DNA of 64,000 nucleotides. Source: CASFRF01 sp031549345 (GTDB lineage Bacteria; Verrucomicrobiota; Lentisphaeria; Victivallales; Victivallaceae). The notes beneath the pieces were generated by a model, which ran no database searches, was not told where the DNA came from, and was given only the letters and a program-made list of their open reading frames with translations. Below, one piece after another: positions 43,444 through 51,804 of the stretch. A program made the position numbers and the translations under genes. The stretch covers positions 1 to 64,000 of the forward strand of contig JAVBPY010000019.1 in NCBI GenBank assembly GCA_031549345.1, written 5' to 3'. How positions within the stretch are numbered: position 1 is the first letter of the stretch; each line of letters starts with the position of its first letter.

Positions 43444-44175
43444 TTATCTCCGCACGTAGAGGTTGCGTTTAAGGAACGAGAGCATTTTGTATCCCTTGAC
43501 GGAACCGTCGACACGCAGGACATTCGCGAGGGTGTCGCTCTTGTGGCGATAACGGATGGAGTTCAAATTGGGGGTTGCTCCGGCATGGTCAATCCCCGCC
43601 GGGATGATGTTGCCCATCGCGTCTTCTTCGACAATTTCGATGTGCAGATACGGTCCGCCGAGAGGTTCGACACGATACCAGCAGCCGTATTCGTTAAAAT
43701 TGGGCGCATCCATGATAACCGCCACCTCGGAAGGGCGCGGTATGGTGGAAACGATCTTCGCCTTTTCATCCCGGTAATCGGTAAGGACAAGGTTGTTGGC
43801 GCCGTAATTCCGGTGAAACTTGTACACGTTGTTCGGGTCGGTATAGGCGTTCCCCGCCGTCGGGCACTCGTAAAGGGCAGAGGTCTTATTTCCGTAGAGT
43901 TCCCGGGTGGAGAAATAATCAGCCAGGATTTCCGACCAATATTTCTCGCCGTTGTTCGATTGCGGCAATCGGTCTTTACTGTCCGAGGCATAAAGAGTCA
44001 GGAGGGTGCCGACCTGCCGCAAATTGTTGACGCAGAAGATGGTTTTCCCGTTCTCGCGCGCCTTGCCCATGGCCGGGAGGAGCATTCCAGCGATAATCGC
44101 GATAATCGCGATAACCACCAGGAGTTCAATCAGCGTAAAGGAACGGCGGCGCGCATTTTGCTGCATTCTTTTCAT
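43444..44175 (-). CDS. type II secretion-like pseudopilin (prepilin N-methylation, DUF1559-type)
   Basis: This is a 243-residue protein. After a short basic leader (RRRSFTLIELLVVIAIIAII) the prepilin peptidase site (before Phe, with Glu at +5) and the hydrophobic assembly helix are textbook. The C-terminal globular part has KTIFCVNNLRQVGTLLTLYA and a final IRYRHKSDTLANVLRVDGSV, the pattern of the DUF1559/H-x9-DG pseudopilins that are numerous in Lentisphaerota and Planctomycetes. ATG at 44175 is chosen; GTG at 44178 and ATG at 44166 are alternatives beside the GGAGGAGG site. It lies within the glucan operon, so it may present or help export those enzymes. Confidence 0.85.
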   Translation of the reverse strand: MKRMQQNARRRSFTLIELLVVIAIIAIIAGMLLPAMGKARENGKTIFCVNNLRQVGTLLTLYASDSKDRLPQSNNGEKYWSEILADYFSTRELYGNKTSALYECPTAGNAYTDPNNVYKFHRNYGANNLVLTDYRDEKAKIVSTIPRPSEVAVIMDAPNFNEYGCWYRVEPLGGPYLHIEIVEEDAMGNIIPAGIDHAGATPNLNSIRYRHKSDTLANVLRVDGSVKGYKMLSFLKRNLYVRR

Positions 44176-44238
44176 CACCTCCTCCTCTCCATTCGGATTT
44201 TCCGGGGCCTTAACCGGCCCCGGAAACCCGTGCGTTAG

Positions 44239-44793
44239 TTACTCGTACATCACGTCGTCAAGGTAGAACTCGACCGGGGCTCCCTGCCCGCTTAAGACCC
44301 ACATGAAGCCCGACTTGATCCGGGAAAGGTCTTTTCCTTCAAGGTCGATGGAAAACTGCTTCCACTCTTTCCCGAGCGTGATTTCAATTTCCCCCTTGGC
44401 CGTGTCGAAGAACGCCTTGTCTTTGCCGATGCCGCCAAAACCGAACTTGACCTTTTCCGTGCCGTTCTTGCCGCGCGCCCAGAAGGAAAGCTTTTTCGCA
44501 CCCTTCAGATCCTTGCCGCCGAGCTTATCGCCCCAATCGTTGGCGGGATCCTGCCAGAACACACCACCCCAACCGTCGGCCTTGTTGTAGGTTACCTTCA
44601 AGCACGTGTTGCCGGAACGCGGCGCATCCGTGCAGCTTCCGTCCATGGCGATTGCGCCGGTTTCCCCCATGTAGCCGGAGGGGATCCACGGGGCCTTCTC
44701 TCCGCTCTCCGAATATACCTTTACCGGCATCTCCGCCGCGAAAAGAGCGGTCGCTCCCAGAGTGATGATGGCGAAAAAGACTGCGATTTTCAT
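44239..44793 (-). CDS. secreted carbohydrate-binding-like protein, paralogue of the neighbour's C-terminal domain
   Basis: This 184-residue protein has a signal peptide at about 1-20 (MKIAVFFAIITLGATALFAA). The rest is one galactose-binding-like beta-sandwich with KADGWGGVFWQDPANDWGD and GKEWKQFSIDLEGKDLSRIK, ending VEFYLDDVMYE. It is nearly the same as the last about 160 residues of the glycosidase encoded at 44840-46651 (KADGWGGVFWQDPPNDWGD, GKEWKQFALDLSGKDLSRIK, VEFYLDDIVYE). It therefore looks like a stand-alone glycan-binding protein made by duplication. No catalytic residues are evident. Confidence 0.78.
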   Translation of the reverse strand: MKIAVFFAIITLGATALFAAEMPVKVYSESGEKAPWIPSGYMGETGAIAMDGSCTDAPRSGNTCLKVTYNKADGWGGVFWQDPANDWGDKLGGKDLKGAKKLSFWARGKNGTEKVKFGFGGIGKDKAFFDTAKGEIEITLGKEWKQFSIDLEGKDLSRIKSGFMWVLSGQGAPVEFYLDDVMYE

Positions 44794-44839
44794 TTTTTTC
44801 TTCTCCTTGTTGTTGGGATTATTCCTCGATCGTACGAAT

Positions 44840-46651
44840 TCACTCGTAAACGATGTCGTCCAGGTAAAACTCCACCGGCTTCCCCTGCCCCGGGATCACC
44901 AGAACAAAGGCCGATTTGATCCGGGAAAGATCCTTGCCGGAAAGATCGAGCGCAAACTGTTTCCACTCCTTGCCGAGCGTCAACTCCACCTCGCCACCCG
45001 CGGTGTCGTAAAAGCGCTTGTCTTTGCCGATGCCGCCGTAGCCGAACTTGACGCGCTCGCCCCCCTTCTCGCCGCGCGCCCAGAAGGTCAGTTTTTTCGC
45101 ACCGGTAAGATTGTAGCCCCCGAAGCCATCGCCCCAATCGTTCGGGGGATCCTGCCAGAATACACCGCCCCAGCCATCGGCTTTATTGAAGGAAACTTTC
45201 ATGCTTGTTTTGCCGTTTTTCGGCGAAACCGTCCAGCCGCCGTTCATCACAAGCGCTCCGGCGTCGCCCATGTATCCGGAAGGACACCAGGGCTCGCGGT
45301 CGCCCGCCTCGCGGTAAACATAAGCGGGGAGCGCGTGCTTGGGCGCCGGACGCGCCTCCGGAATACGCGCGGTCTTCAGGAGTTCCCTGGTTTTCGCCTC
45401 CGCCGCCGCGGCGTCTTTCAGGTAGCCTTCCGGGCTGTACTTGAGGCCGTTGACGGCGTTCTTTCCCATGGAATAGGGCTGATGCGTCCAAAGATCTTTC
45501 AGGACAAAGTACGCGGCGCGCGGCGTTACAAGATGCACGCCGCCTACTTCCTCTTCGTGGATGGAGCAAAGCCCGAACCACTCTTCGTTCATGTTGTTGC
45601 CCGCCGCGATATCGTATTCGAAAGCGGTGTTTCGCCAGCTCGCCGTCGTGTCATGCACCCGCAAATTGACCGACTGGCCGTGCTTCCACCATTCGTCGGC
45701 AAACTCAAACGCCAATGCGCCGAGGCAATTTCCCGCACCGCCGTTCGCGCCGGTGTTCCGGTACAAATCCACCCAATTCCGGTAGATGTATTCGCCCTGC
45801 GCCTTCTGGTTCTCCTTCTGCTGAACGGCATCGTAAGCGTCGCAACCCGTTTCGGTAATCAGCACAGGCTTGCCGAGCTTCGACTTTACAACGCTGAAGA
45901 GGTCGGTGTAATCGTACCCCCGGTAGACGTTGCTCCCCAGGAAATCGATGGCCGGGCACTCTTTAATGATCAAATCCAGATATTGAATGTCGCCGTTGAC
46001 GATGCCGACGGGGTGATCGGGGTCGATCTTCTTGATTTCCAAGGCGATTTCATTGAAAAGCGTATAGAGGTGTTTCGCCTTGGCCGCGTGCTGTTCGCCG
46101 ACCGGGAGGTTTTCGATCTCGGCGGACTTCCACTCCAGTCCGTAGTTGTTTTCATTGCCGATCAAATAGGCGATCAGCCCCGGCGCCTCGCGGTTCTCGC
46201 GGGCAAGTTTTTTCCAGCGCTCGATCAAAATCCCGCGGACGCGCGGGTCCTGGTAATTGGTCTGCGCCGTCCAGACGTCATCCACCATCATCCCGTAACG
46301 GCCGTAATAATCGTTCAGGATAAAATAGATCCCGTATTTTTCGTTGATGTGCTTCGCCCAACGAAGCGGCGGGATGCCGCGGATGACGTTTCCGCCGGCG
46401 GCGCGTAGCATCGTCATGTCGCGCTCCAGGACGGCAAGAATCTTCTCGTCGCTTTCCGCATACAAGTCGTAATCGTACTTGAACCCGACCGGCGTGTGCG
46501 ACCAGGTTACGCCCTTCACGTAAAACGGCTTGCCGTTGACACGCATCTCCCAGCCGGAAGAATTCCGCACGAGTTCCGTCTTCTCTTTGGCGGCAGCGCC
46601 GAACGCGCACATCGCCAGGGTGGCCGCCAGCGGCAATATTCCGAATCGCAT
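44840..46651 (-). CDS. secreted clan GH-A glycosidase (GH72/GH2-like) with C-terminal binding domain
   Basis: This is a 603-residue protein. The signal peptide (about 1-21) is followed by GWEMRVNGKPFYVKGVTWS, the typical start of a GH2/GH72-like barrel. The acid/base is probably Glu167 in LIGNENNYG (Asn-Glu pair) and the nucleophile Glu267 in VLITETGCDAYD, exactly 100 residues apart. Other landmarks are HPVGIVNGDIQYLDL and FEFADEWWKHG. A C-terminal beta-sandwich (about 440-603) is shared with the next gene. Exo-glucanase or glucanosyl-transferase activity on beta-1,3-glucan is the best guess given its GH81 neighbour. It has a consensus promoter at 46714-46741. Confidence 0.75.
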   Translation of the reverse strand: MRFGILPLAATLAMCAFGAAAKEKTELVRNSSGWEMRVNGKPFYVKGVTWSHTPVGFKYDYDLYAESDEKILAVLERDMTMLRAAGGNVIRGIPPLRWAKHINEKYGIYFILNDYYGRYGMMVDDVWTAQTNYQDPRVRGILIERWKKLARENREAPGLIAYLIGNENNYGLEWKSAEIENLPVGEQHAAKAKHLYTLFNEIALEIKKIDPDHPVGIVNGDIQYLDLIIKECPAIDFLGSNVYRGYDYTDLFSVVKSKLGKPVLITETGCDAYDAVQQKENQKAQGEYIYRNWVDLYRNTGANGGAGNCLGALAFEFADEWWKHGQSVNLRVHDTTASWRNTAFEYDIAAGNNMNEEWFGLCSIHEEEVGGVHLVTPRAAYFVLKDLWTHQPYSMGKNAVNGLKYSPEGYLKDAAAAEAKTRELLKTARIPEARPAPKHALPAYVYREAGDREPWCPSGYMGDAGALVMNGGWTVSPKNGKTSMKVSFNKADGWGGVFWQDPPNDWGDGFGGYNLTGAKKLTFWARGEKGGERVKFGYGGIGKDKRFYDTAGGEVELTLGKEWKQFALDLSGKDLSRIKSAFVLVIPGQGKPVEFYLDDIVYE

Positions 46652-46713
46652 AATGGTTGTCCTCCGTGATTGTCGAGCCAGGTGTATTACTTTTTCATTG
46701 CCTTCATGGCATA

Positions 46714-46741
46714 ATTATACCACAAAAAAACATAATGTCAA
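46714..46741 (-). promoter_or_regulatory. consensus promoter of the glucan-utilisation operon
   Basis: On the minus strand a perfect TTGACA (46741-46736), 16 bases and a perfect TATAAT (46719-46714), about 63 bases before the glycosidase start. A promoter this strong needs a repressor; the divergent GntR/LacI-type gene is the obvious candidate. Between the two promoters lie short dyads, ATGGG-ttatttt-CCCAT near 46773 and CAAAAAATG (46819-46827) with CATTTTTTG (46862-46870), possible operators. Confidence 0.75.
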
Positions 46742-46858
46742 TACCATTTCAAAATATTTTTCGAAAAAATAAAATGGGTTATTTTCCCATAAAAAAGGAG
46801 AATTCCCCTTGATTTATGCAAAAAATGGAAGATTTTCATGCAAAAAGCAGTTTGTCTA

Positions 46859-46886
46859 TTGCATTTTTTGTATTATGTCATATATT
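46859..46886 (+). promoter_or_regulatory. predicted promoter of the GntR/LacI-type regulator
   Basis: TTGCAT, 16 bases, TATATT; the ATG is about 50 bases downstream. The -35 region lies beside the CATTTTTTG arm of an inverted repeat, so autorepression is possible. Confidence 0.5.
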
Positions 46887-46935
46887 ACTTTTATAGAGAT
46901 AAACATATGATATATATAACACGGAGTAACCTGCC

Positions 46936-48033
46936 ATGTATGAATTGCAGCGGGGACGCAATAAAAAACGCTTCGTATACCTCCAAATCGGCGACAAGAT
47001 CGAGCAGATGATCGCCTCCGGCCAATACCGGGCGGGCGACAAGCTGCCGAGCATCGATGAATTCGCCAAAATATTTGAAGTCAACAAACTGACCATCGTC
47101 AAGTCGCTGAAGGAACTGAATCTTCGCGGCGTCATCCACACCGTTCCCGTGCGCGGCACCTTCGTAACGGATGCGCCCGTACAGGCAAACAAAATCGGCA
47201 GCGTCGGCGTGATCTCCATGGTCATCGAAAAAGGAAACTCAGGCTATTACCATTTGATGCTGCTGGACGCCCTGCGAAGCGCGCTCTCCGAGGAAAGTAT
47301 CTCCCTCCTCCAATTCCCTTCGGCCCGGCAACGGCCGGAGGAAATCATCCGCCTGGCCCGCGAAAGCCAGGCCGAAGCCTTCATCCTCCTCGGCTACTTT
47401 CCGGACAACGTCCTCCTGGAACTTCAGAGGGAATTCTCGGAACGCATCGTCCTCCTGGACCATTCTTCGCGCGCGCTGAACATCGACGCGGTAACACAAG
47501 ACAACGAAATCGGCGTCTTCCAGGCCCTCATGGCGCTATGCCCCCCGGGCAACGGCGCAAACATCGCCGTCCTCTCCGGCGCCGGCGACCAGCCCGTAAC
47601 CGCCGAACGGCTGCGGGGAATCCGCAGGGCGGAGGAAGCCAATCCACAATTGAAAACCATTGAATTTCAAGGAAACTACACCCTTGAAAGCGGACGCCGC
47701 ATCATGCAAAACATCTTGGAAGACCGCCGGAAGATCGACGGCATCTTCTGCATGAACGACGAAATGGCCCTCGGCGTCCTGAGCGTTGTCAACGAATACC
47801 GCCTGCGGCTCCCGGAAGATTTCTGGCTCTTCGGTTACGACGACGTGCTCCTGGCATCCGCCGTGAATCTCTCCACCATACACTCGCCGATCGACGAAAT
47901 GGTGCGGGCCGCGACGGAGCTCCTCCTGCGCCGCCTCGAACAGCCGAACGCCCCGCGAATCGTGCAAAACTTCATGCCCCAGGTCATCTGGCGGCAAACC
48001 GCCGTCCCCCTCTCCGCCAAGCCGCGCAAATAA
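46936..48033 (+). CDS. GntR-type winged-helix regulator with LacI-type sugar-binding domain
   Basis: This is a 365-residue regulator. The N-terminal GntR winged helix (about 15-82) contains QIGDKIEQMIASGQYRAGDK, LPSIDEFAKIFEVNKLTIVK and RGVIHTVPVRGTFVTD. The C-terminal periplasmic-binding-protein fold (about 90-360) has GSVGVISMVI, EAFILLGYFPDNVLLE, KIDGIFCMNDEMALGVL and FGYDDVLLASAVNLSTIHSP, as in AraR/LacI proteins. It is therefore a sugar-responsive regulator, divergent from and probably controlling the glucan operon. ACGGAG precedes the ATG. Confidence 0.88.
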   Translation: MYELQRGRNKKRFVYLQIGDKIEQMIASGQYRAGDKLPSIDEFAKIFEVNKLTIVKSLKELNLRGVIHTVPVRGTFVTDAPVQANKIGSVGVISMVIEKGNSGYYHLMLLDALRSALSEESISLLQFPSARQRPEEIIRLARESQAEAFILLGYFPDNVLLELQREFSERIVLLDHSSRALNIDAVTQDNEIGVFQALMALCPPGNGANIAVLSGAGDQPVTAERLRGIRRAEEANPQLKTIEFQGNYTLESGRRIMQNILEDRRKIDGIFCMNDEMALGVLSVVNEYRLRLPEDFWLFGYDDVLLASAVNLSTIHSPIDEMVRAATELLLRRLEQPNAPRIVQNFMPQVIWRQTAVPLSAKPRK

Positions 48034-48084
48034 GGAAAAACGCGGGAAACGGCTTAAGACGGATCGGGACGCGAATTCCCCGCC

Positions 48085-49077
48085 TTACTCGGCTTTGACG
48101 GCGCGCGTCATCAACTCACGGATGGCGGACGCGGGGTCCTTGCCGTCATAAAGAATGGCGTGAATCTGGTCGATGATCGGGGTATCGATTCCGGCGCGGC
48201 GGGCCAGAGCATAAGCCCCCTGGGTTGTGGCGACGCCTTCGGCGACAACCATGCCCATTGCCTGAAGAATTTCCGGGAGTTTTTTCCCGCGCCCGAGCTC
48301 TTCGCCCACATGCCGGTTCCGGCTATGCCCGGAACAACATGTTACAATCAAATCGCCGATGCCGCTCAATCCGGAAAAGGTTTGTCCTTTGCCGCCGAAG
48401 GCTTCACCGAGGCGCGCCATTTCGGCAAGGCCACGCGTCATAAGCGCCGCCTTCGGGTTATCGCCGAGAAGCATGCCATCGTTGATCCCGGCGGCGATGG
48501 CCATCACGTTTTTGAGCGCGCCGCCGAATTCCACACCGACGACATCGTCGGAGGTATAGACGCGAAAGAAGGCGTTGCTGAAAAGCTTCTGCACTTTCTC
48601 CGCGGCCCTTTTATCGGCGCTTGCGGCAACAACGGCGGTGGGGACGCGACGCGCGACCTCCTCCGCATGGCTGGGGCCGGAGAGATCGACATAAGCACTG
48701 CGCCCGAGCTCATCTTCCACCATTTCGGAAATACGCAGAAAACTTTTATTTTCAATTCCCTTGGCAACGTTCACAAGGATCTGTTTTTCGGGAATGAAAT
48801 GCGGTTTGAATGCCTTCAGGACGCTGCGAAGGTATTGCGTGGGCGTGGCCAGAAGAATCAGATCCGCGCCGCAAGCCGCCTTGCCCATGTCCGGTTCCAG
48901 AGTAAGGGCATCCGGAAGTCGAAGATCCGGCAGAAAGCGGGAGTTCGTCCGCTCGCGCCGGACTTGCTCCAAATAGTCGGGAAACGGCCCCCATTGGCAA
49001 ACCTGATGCCCGTTGTCGCACAAAACCATCGCGAGGGCGGTTCCCCACGCACCATCGCTTAAAACTGCTACCTTCAT
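48085..49077 (-). CDS. gpsA: glycerol-3-phosphate dehydrogenase [NAD(P)+]
   Basis: This 330-residue cytoplasmic enzyme reduces dihydroxyacetone phosphate to sn-glycerol-3-phosphate for phospholipid synthesis. The dinucleotide motif reads VLSDGAWGTALAMVL, so the usual GAGSWG is changed at three positions but keeps the critical Gly-Trp-Gly. VNVAKGIENKSF, LSGPSHAEEVA, VVGVEFGGALKNVMAIAAGI (catalytic Lys) and CCSGHSRNRHVGEELGRGK are canonical. Its ATG overlaps the plsY stop by four bases: the two enzymes make glycerol-3-phosphate and then acylate it. Confidence 0.94.
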   Translation of the reverse strand: MKVAVLSDGAWGTALAMVLCDNGHQVCQWGPFPDYLEQVRRERTNSRFLPDLRLPDALTLEPDMGKAACGADLILLATPTQYLRSVLKAFKPHFIPEKQILVNVAKGIENKSFLRISEMVEDELGRSAYVDLSGPSHAEEVARRVPTAVVAASADKRAAEKVQKLFSNAFFRVYTSDDVVGVEFGGALKNVMAIAAGINDGMLLGDNPKAALMTRGLAEMARLGEAFGGKGQTFSGLSGIGDLIVTCCSGHSRNRHVGEELGRGKKLPEILQAMGMVVAEGVATTQGAYALARRAGIDTPIIDQIHAILYDGKDPASAIRELMTRAVKAE

Positions 49078-49697
49078 TCCGTTTTCCCCTTGCGCCGCTC
49101 AAAGCGCTGTTCTTCGCCCGCGGCCAGGCGCTTGATGTTCGACTTATGCTTGACGATCGTCACCAGACCGATTGCGTATAAAAAGGCCTGGACGGGGATG
49201 GAAGGCGCGCCCAGCGTCAGGAATAAGAGCGTTCCAAAAAGCGGAAGAAGAAGCGCCGCGACAATGCTCGCCAGCGAAACATAGCGGGAAATCCAGAATG
49301 TAACGCCCCATCCGGCCAGCGCGGCGCAAAGCGCGTACGGCGCAAGCCCCAAAGCCACGCCGCCGCCCGTCGCCACCCCCTTCCCCCCCTTGAAGCCAAG
49401 ATAGACGGGGTACATATGTCCGAGAATCGCCGCCGCGCCAGCCGCCAGCGGCAGTTCATGCTCCGGAAAAAAACGGGCGGCGACAAAAACGGGGAGAAAA
49501 CCCTTCAAAAAATCGAACACGAAACAAAGCTTCCCGGCGCGGGAACCGATGACGCGGGTTACGTTGGTTGCGCCGATATTGCCCGATCCTTCCTTGCGAA
49601 TATCTTTTCCGTACCATTTTCCGATAAGATAGGCCGAGGGAATCGCGCCAAAAAGATAGGCAGCCAAAACACCGGAGAAAAAAAGAATCCATTCCAT
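49074..49697 (-). CDS. plsY: acyl-phosphate:glycerol-3-phosphate acyltransferase
   Basis: This is a 207-residue inner-membrane acyltransferase with about five helices. The active-site motifs are SGNIGATNVTRVIG (motif 1, about 38-51), GHMYPVYLGFKGGKGVATGG (motif 2) and a C-terminal HKSNIKRLAAGEE (motif 3). It transfers an acyl group from acyl phosphate to the product of GpsA, which is encoded next in the same operon. Confidence 0.95.
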   Translation of the reverse strand: MEWILFFSGVLAAYLFGAIPSAYLIGKWYGKDIRKEGSGNIGATNVTRVIGSRAGKLCFVFDFLKGFLPVFVAARFFPEHELPLAAGAAAILGHMYPVYLGFKGGKGVATGGGVALGLAPYALCAALAGWGVTFWISRYVSLASIVAALLLPLFGTLLFLTLGAPSIPVQAFLYAIGLVTIVKHKSNIKRLAAGEEQRFERRKGKTE

Positions 49698-49784
49698 AAA
49701 AAAGCTCTTTTAATTTACCCATTTCACACTATATTCATAATATGCGGTTTGTTCGATCGTTTTGCAAATTGTCCCTGGAGGTTT

Positions 49785-50894
49785 ATGCGGAAAAAAGCGG
49801 AGTTGATCGTCGGTTCCGGTGAAAAATCGGCCGATTTACGGTATGCGACGGGGCTGTCCACGCCCGACGATTTTGTCTATTTCGCGGTGGACTCCCTGCG
49901 CGGCGCGGTGCTCTCGCCCCTCGAACGGGATCGCGCGACGCGGAGTGTGAAACCGGGCGTATCGGTCTTCGGCACGGGCGATTTTGCAGCGGGTGGACTC
50001 GTTGAACTGATCGTTGCCATCGCAACGCGTTATCGGATCGATGAATTCGAAGTACCGGAAGCCTTTCCGCTCGGCCTCGCCGATCCGCTCCGCGCGCACG
50101 GCCTGACCGTTACACCGCGCCCCGAACCCTATTACCCGGAACGGACCTTCAAGGACGACGACGAAACCGATTGCATCCGCCTGGGGTTGCGCGCCTGCGA
50201 AACAGGCGCACGCCGCGCGTTCGATCTCCTTGCCGAGGCGGAAATCGCCGGCGACAACACCCTTTTCTGGCGCGGAGCCACCTTGACCAGTGAAATTCTT
50301 CGCCGTGAAATCGATCTGGCGCTCCTCGGCTGCGGCGCCCTCCCCGGCGGAACCATCGCCGCCGGCGGACCGCAGGGCGCGGAACCGCACAACATCGGCT
50401 CCGGCATTCTCCGCGCCCACGAACCCATCGTCCTCGACATCTTCCCGCGCATGTTCGATTCCGGTTACTGGGGCGACCTCACACGAACCGTCGTCAAAGG
50501 ACGCGCGCGGGAAATCGTGCGCCGCGCTTACGACGCTGTGCGCGGCGCGCGCGAACTCGCCAAAAATGAACTGCGCCCCGGCGCAATCCCGCGCGACGTA
50601 CATTGCCGCGCCGCACAATTTCTGGAGTCGAAAGGCTTCCCGACCGGACGCGCCGAAACCGGCAACTTCGGCTTCTTCCACGGACTTGGCCACGGACTCG
50701 GCCTGGACATCCACGAGGCCCCGCGCCTTGCGCCCGGCAACCTCCACCCTTTGCGCGGCAACGAGATCATCACCGTCGAGCCCGGCCTCTACTACCCTGA
50801 ATGGGGCGGAATCCGCCTGGAAGACGTCGTACGCATCACCCCGGACGGCTGTGAATGCCTCACCACTCTTGAGGACACGCTGGAAATCCCATAA
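49785..50894 (+). CDS. M24-family metallopeptidase (Xaa-Pro aminopeptidase-like)
   Basis: This is a 369-residue protein. A short N-terminal creatinase-like domain (about 1-150, YATGLSTPDDFVYFAVDS) precedes the pita-bread peptidase domain. Metal ligands are the two Asp in LDIFPRMFDSGYWGDLTRTV, His in FFHGLGHGLGLDIHEAP, and the Glu pair in TVEPGLYYPEWGGIRLEDVV. Aminopeptidase P or dipeptidase activity is likely; some residues around PQGAEPHNIGSG (the His of the family) support an X-Pro type. CTGGAGG lies before the ATG at 49785; longer upstream frames overlap plsY and are discounted. Confidence 0.87.
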   Translation: MRKKAELIVGSGEKSADLRYATGLSTPDDFVYFAVDSLRGAVLSPLERDRATRSVKPGVSVFGTGDFAAGGLVELIVAIATRYRIDEFEVPEAFPLGLADPLRAHGLTVTPRPEPYYPERTFKDDDETDCIRLGLRACETGARRAFDLLAEAEIAGDNTLFWRGATLTSEILRREIDLALLGCGALPGGTIAAGGPQGAEPHNIGSGILRAHEPIVLDIFPRMFDSGYWGDLTRTVVKGRAREIVRRAYDAVRGARELAKNELRPGAIPRDVHCRAAQFLESKGFPTGRAETGNFGFFHGLGHGLGLDIHEAPRLAPGNLHPLRGNEIITVEPGLYYPEWGGIRLEDVVRITPDGCECLTTLEDTLEIP

Positions 50895-51029
50895 GCGGCG
50901 CAAAACAGCCATGTTTCTCTTTTGAAAATCCGCTCCGGACGCGATGCGGGCATTTGTTGTTTTGCGTACACGAAGAGTGTTCATTCCGCGAATTGCGGCA
51001 AGAATTCGTTGAATTTGTGAATCTGAGCT

Positions 51030-51057
51030 TGTATTTTCGTCGAACATATGTATATTT
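51030..51057 (+). promoter_or_regulatory. predicted promoter of tRNA-Pro(GGG)
   Basis: TTGTAT, 16 bases, TATATT, about 25 bases before the tRNA. Confidence 0.65.
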
Positions 51058-51081
51058 ACTGACATGCCTTAATCGGCGAGT

Positions 51082-51160
51082 CGGGATATAGCGCAGTCTG
51101 GTCTAGCGCGTTTGACTGGGGGTCAAAAGGTCGAGAGTTCGAATCTCTCTATCCCGACCA
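51082..51160 (+). tRNA. tRNA-Pro (anticodon GGG)
   Basis: Acceptor CGGGATA/TATCCCG, D-arm GCGC...GCGC, anticodon stem TTTGA/TCAAA around CTGGGGG (anticodon GGG), T-arm AGAGTTCGAATCTCT, discriminator A and encoded CCA (51158-51160). Confidence 0.97.
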
Positions 51161-51566
51161 TCTTTTTATCAACAACGTACGCTGGTATTTCAACCGCGAA
51201 ATATCAGCGTTTTTTCAACTTTTTTCAACCTTTTCCGGCATTGCCGGGCTATTTGCAGCCATGCAAAATGGGTTATCCCAACGTCAAGCCTTTGTAACTG
51301 CGGCAGGGATTTTTGCGCTTGCCGTCGCGACTGCCCTGAATTTTGCGGATGCCATCGGCCCAATGGCGGAGATTCTCCCCTGTCCACGGCAAAAATTCGC
51401 GAGATTGAGGATGTGCTGGAACCGCCCTTCCGGGAAGATTAAAAAACCACTCTTTGGCGTTGTGATTCCAGTCGTCCGCCTCTTCGTTTAAAATCCTCTC
51501 CCCATCTCAAAAAACAACCGAATTCGAAAAAAATGAAGAAGAATCATATTTTCGAGAAATAACGAG
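51161..51566. other. gap between two tRNA genes, no convincing gene
   Basis: After a T-run next to tRNA-Pro (a simple terminator) the stretch holds no good gene. A plus-strand frame ending at 51442 would encode a Cys-rich stretch (CNCGRDFCACRRDC, then CPEFCGCH) and end STAKIREIEDVLEPPFRED. It has no ATG, GTG or TTG start and no ribosome site, so at most it is a decayed fragment. Another frame (51261-51491) is hydrophobic but also lacks a ribosome site. Confidence 0.5.
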
Positions 51567-51595
51567 TTGATTTTTTCGTTGGATTGCACTATATT
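51567..51595 (+). promoter_or_regulatory. predicted promoter of tRNA-Thr
   Basis: TTGATT, 17 bases, TATATT; transcription would begin just before the tRNA at 51610. Confidence 0.7.
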
Positions 51596-51609
51596 ATCGA
51601 AGTTGGCAG

Positions 51610-51685
51610 GCCAATGTAGCTCAGTCGGTAGAGCAATTCACTCGTAATGAATAGGTCGTCCGTTCGATTCGGATCATTGGCTCCA
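51610..51685 (+). tRNA. tRNA-Thr (anticodon CGT)
   Basis: Acceptor GCCAATG/CATTGGC, D-arm GCTC...GAGC, anticodon stem ATTCA/TGAAT around CTCGTAA (anticodon CGT), T-loop TTCGATT, discriminator T and encoded CCA. Accessory genes begin right after it, so it is a plausible integration site. Confidence 0.97.
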
Positions 51686-51697
51686 GTTTAAATCACT

Positions 51698-51739
51698 AAA
51701 ATCCAGCAGGTTACGCAAGCGAACCAAGCTGGATTTTTT
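51698..51739 (+). terminator. terminator after tRNA-Thr
   Basis: AAATCCAGC pairs with GCTGGATTT, with an inner GGTT/AACC extension around ACGCAAGCG, followed by a run of six T. Confidence 0.85.
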
Positions 51740-51804
51740 CATTTTGGCCCAAATCACCTGTTACCACACGTTCCCCTCAGATGCCACTCCAATTTCCGTA
51801 AAAC

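Noticed and set aside
44762..46408. Plus-strand frame of about 548 codons with a hydrophobic start
   Set aside because: Antisense to the GH-A glycosidase; the apparent signal peptide is the complement of the neighbouring signal-peptide region.
51261..51491. Small hydrophobic frame between the tRNAs
   Set aside because: No ribosome site, no family, and an alternative Cys-rich frame overlaps it; neither is convincing.
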